A stretch of 13,496 nt of DNA from CBFCZU01 sp965602635 (GTDB taxonomy: Bacteria > Planctomycetota > Phycisphaerae > SM23-33), in the NCBI GenBank assembly GCA_965602635.1, contig CBFCZU010000121.1:1-13496 (forward strand), written 5' to 3'. This document shows positions 12,072-13,496 of this stretch, piece after piece. The notes under the pieces are model-generated. The model had not been told where the DNA came from, made no database searches, and worked only from the letters and a program-made list of their open reading frames with translations. The position numbers and the translations under genes were made by a program. How positions within the stretch are numbered: the stretch's first letter is position 1; each line of letters opens with the position of its first letter.

Positions 12072-13427
12072 ATGAAGGCGAAATGGATCTTCGGTCTGTC
12101 TGCCTGGATGCTCGCGGTTCTGTCCTCGCCGGCGGCCCAGCCTTACGATTTCGGGAACCCCTCGCCCGAAGAGGAGTGGATGCGCTTCTGCATCAACCGG
12201 GCGCGCACCGACCCGGAGGCCGAGGCCGACAGGCTCGGCCTGGACAACACCCACGGCGACGACGTCCCCGACGGGGCCTATGACGTCGGCGAGGGGATCA
12301 CCATCTCCGGCGTGGCCGACCAGCGGACCTACTGGAGCCGCTACCAGGGCCCGCGGCAGTATGTTGCGTGGAGCGCCGCCCTGAACGCCGCGTCGCGGAA
12401 CCACTGCGACGACATGCACACTTACAGTTTCTTCAGTCACTACACGGCCGGGTCGAGCCACGGATACCCCAACGGCTCCGGGCCGGACTATCGCGGGTAC
12501 GCCGAGGGCTACCCCAACCACTTCATCGGCGAGAACATCAGCACGAACAATTCCGCCGGCTCATACACGGCCGAGACTGTCCACAACGGCCTGTTCACGG
12601 AGCCGGAGGTCGTCGGGCGGGGGCATCGAAAGAATCTCCTGCACTCTTTCTGGCGCGAAATCGGCGCGGGGCGCGTCAGCCGTCCGCCGAACCTCAGCGG
12701 GTGGACCGACTTCTGGACGACGGACTTCGGCTCGGACGCGTTCTACTCCCAGGTGGTTGACCCCTGGCCGCCTATCGACACCGTGTACGTCACCGGGACG
12801 GTGTTCGACGACCTCGACTCCGACGGGGCGTATCAGCCGGGCGAGCAGATGCCGGGCGTGATGGTGCGCGTGTACGACTCGGGCGGGGCCGAGCTTCAGT
12901 ACTACGCGGTGACGGCCGACGGGGGCGGCTACAGCGTGCCGCTGCTGACCGGTGCGGGCGCGGACGTTCCCGCGGGAGAGAATGTCGAGGTGCTGATCTT
13001 CGACCCCGCCGGCCAGAGGTACCTGCGCGCGGTGCGGACGGTGCAGGACGGCGACGTGGTCTTCGAGGACACAGCCGCCGAGGTGCCGGACACGTACCAT
13101 CAGCGGTTCAACGTGGGCCTGGACGTGGAGGCCGACCAGCTCGCCCAGGCTGTGGGCGGCGACGCCAACCTTGACGGCTGCGCTGACGGGCTGGACTACA
13201 TCATCTGGTCCAACAACTACCAGCAAAGCGACAGGTGGTGGGGCGAGGGCGACTTCGACGGCGGCGGCTACGTTGACGGCCTGGACTACATCATCTGGTC
13301 GAACAACTACCTCCAGGGCTGCCCTGCCGCCCCCGGGCCGGTCCCCGAACCCACCGGCCTTCTCCTGCTGACCCTCGCAGGCCTCGCATTGATCCGCCGT
13401 AGGCGGTACAAGCACCATCAGAGCTGA
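12072..13427 (+). CDS. Secreted CAP-domain protein with dockerin-like repeats and PEP-CTERM tail
   Basis: This 451-residue protein is exported and sorted to the surface. A signal peptide covers about 1-22 (FGLSAWMLAVLSSPAAQ). A CAP/SCP domain runs from about 30 to 225, with H111 and H123 (NHCDDMHTYSFFSH), GENI (153-156) and HRKNLL (from H185). Next is an SdrD-B-like domain at about 238-330 (VTGTVFDDLDSDGAYQPGEQMPGVMVRVYD). Two dockerin-like Ca-binding repeats follow, at about 363-388 and 393-418, each with D.(N/G).DG...DGLDYIIWSNNY. The end is a PEP-CTERM signal: VPEP at 424-427, a hydrophobic stretch and RRRR. PEP-CTERM tails are processed by an exosortase, which is not encoded here. GGAAAGGG (12057-12064) sits seven bases before the ATG; the longer upstream frame reads through repeats and is not credible. 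CAP proteins are often peptidase-like or lipid-binding; the activity here is unknown. Confidence 0.9.
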   Translation: MKAKWIFGLSAWMLAVLSSPAAQPYDFGNPSPEEEWMRFCINRARTDPEAEADRLGLDNTHGDDVPDGAYDVGEGITISGVADQRTYWSRYQGPRQYVAWSAALNAASRNHCDDMHTYSFFSHYTAGSSHGYPNGSGPDYRGYAEGYPNHFIGENISTNNSAGSYTAETVHNGLFTEPEVVGRGHRKNLLHSFWREIGAGRVSRPPNLSGWTDFWTTDFGSDAFYSQVVDPWPPIDTVYVTGTVFDDLDSDGAYQPGEQMPGVMVRVYDSGGAELQYYAVTADGGGYSVPLLTGAGADVPAGENVEVLIFDPAGQRYLRAVRTVQDGDVVFEDTAAEVPDTYHQRFNVGLDVEADQLAQAVGGDANLDGCADGLDYIIWSNNYQQSDRWWGEGDFDGGGYVDGLDYIIWSNNYLQGCPAAPGPVPEPTGLLLLTLAGLALIRRRRYKHHQS

Positions 13428-13429
13428 AC

Positions 13430-13455
13430 CCGTCCGGCTCACCCCGGCCGGACGG
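13430..13455 (+). terminator. First of two tandem hairpins after the CAP gene
   Basis: CCGTCCGGC (13430-13438) pairs perfectly with GCCGGACGG (13447-13455), leaving an 8-base loop. It starts two bases after the stop codon. The stem is strong but lacks a following T-run, so it may act as a terminator or as an mRNA 3'-end stabiliser. Confidence 0.55.
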
Positions 13456-13465
13456 AGTTGATAGA

Positions 13466-13491
13466 CCGCCCGGCTTCCCCCGGCCGGGTGG
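13466..13491 (+). terminator. Second tandem hairpin, sequence-related to the first
   Basis: CCGCCCGGC (13466-13474) pairs with GCCGGGTGG (13483-13491) with one G-T wobble and an 8-base loop. The stem and loop lengths equal those of the first hairpin and the sequence is clearly similar, so the two probably arose by duplication. The window ends five bases later, so any further copies cannot be seen. Confidence 0.5.
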
Positions 13492-13496
13492 CCTCA

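Overview
The window suggests a high-GC member of the Planctomycetota, possibly a Phycisphaerae- or Sedimentisphaerales-like lineage. The main clue is the last gene: a secreted protein ending in two dockerin-like Ca-binding repeats followed by a PEP-CTERM sorting tail, a combination I associate with planctomycetes. The SecA-like, HlyD and M50 gene cluster and the ECF sigma factor with secreted and membrane partners fit that view. This is an inference from protein architecture; there is no rRNA here to settle it.

Layout. (1) 223-2933, + strand: an ECF sigma factor, a secreted protein with three carboxypeptidase-regulatory-like beta-sandwich repeats, and a single-pass membrane protein shaped like an anti-sigma factor. 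The three genes are tightly packed and look like one regulatory operon. (2) 3153-3343, - strand: a tRNA-Ser(GCU) gene with its own promoter and a hairpin terminator. (3) 3412-3660, + strand: a strong sigma70-like promoter driving a very small, very basic protein of 44 or 49 residues, followed by a structured gap up to 4049. (4) 4050-11540, + strand: five closely spaced genes. They encode a periplasmic membrane-fusion (HlyD-like) adaptor, a DUF3467 protein, a GAF-GAF-TM-HlyD fusion, a PqqD-like/M50 metalloprotease/HlyD-like fusion, and a SecA-like ATPase that ends before the usual two-helix finger. (5) 11573-11690, + strand: a promoter and a tRNA with anticodon CAU that looks like tRNA-Ile2. 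(6) 11691-12060: a repeat-rich spacer. (7) 12072-13427, + strand: a CAP-domain protein with an SdrD-B-like domain, dockerin-like repeats and PEP-CTERM, followed by two tandem hairpins at the window end.

The centrepiece is the 4050-11540 operon. Spacings of 3, 35, 15 and 1 bases between its genes imply co-transcription. Three of its five products carry HlyD/lipoyl-type adaptor modules, one carries a membrane-embedded zinc protease, one carries a soluble sensor (GAF) fused through a membrane segment to an adaptor, and one is a truncated SecA motor paralogue. No ABC transporter, RND pump or outer-membrane channel is encoded in the window. My reading is an envelope-spanning export or surface-processing machine powered by a dedicated SecA paralogue and monitored by GAF domains. 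The individual families are known; the assembled function is inference and the substrate is not visible here.
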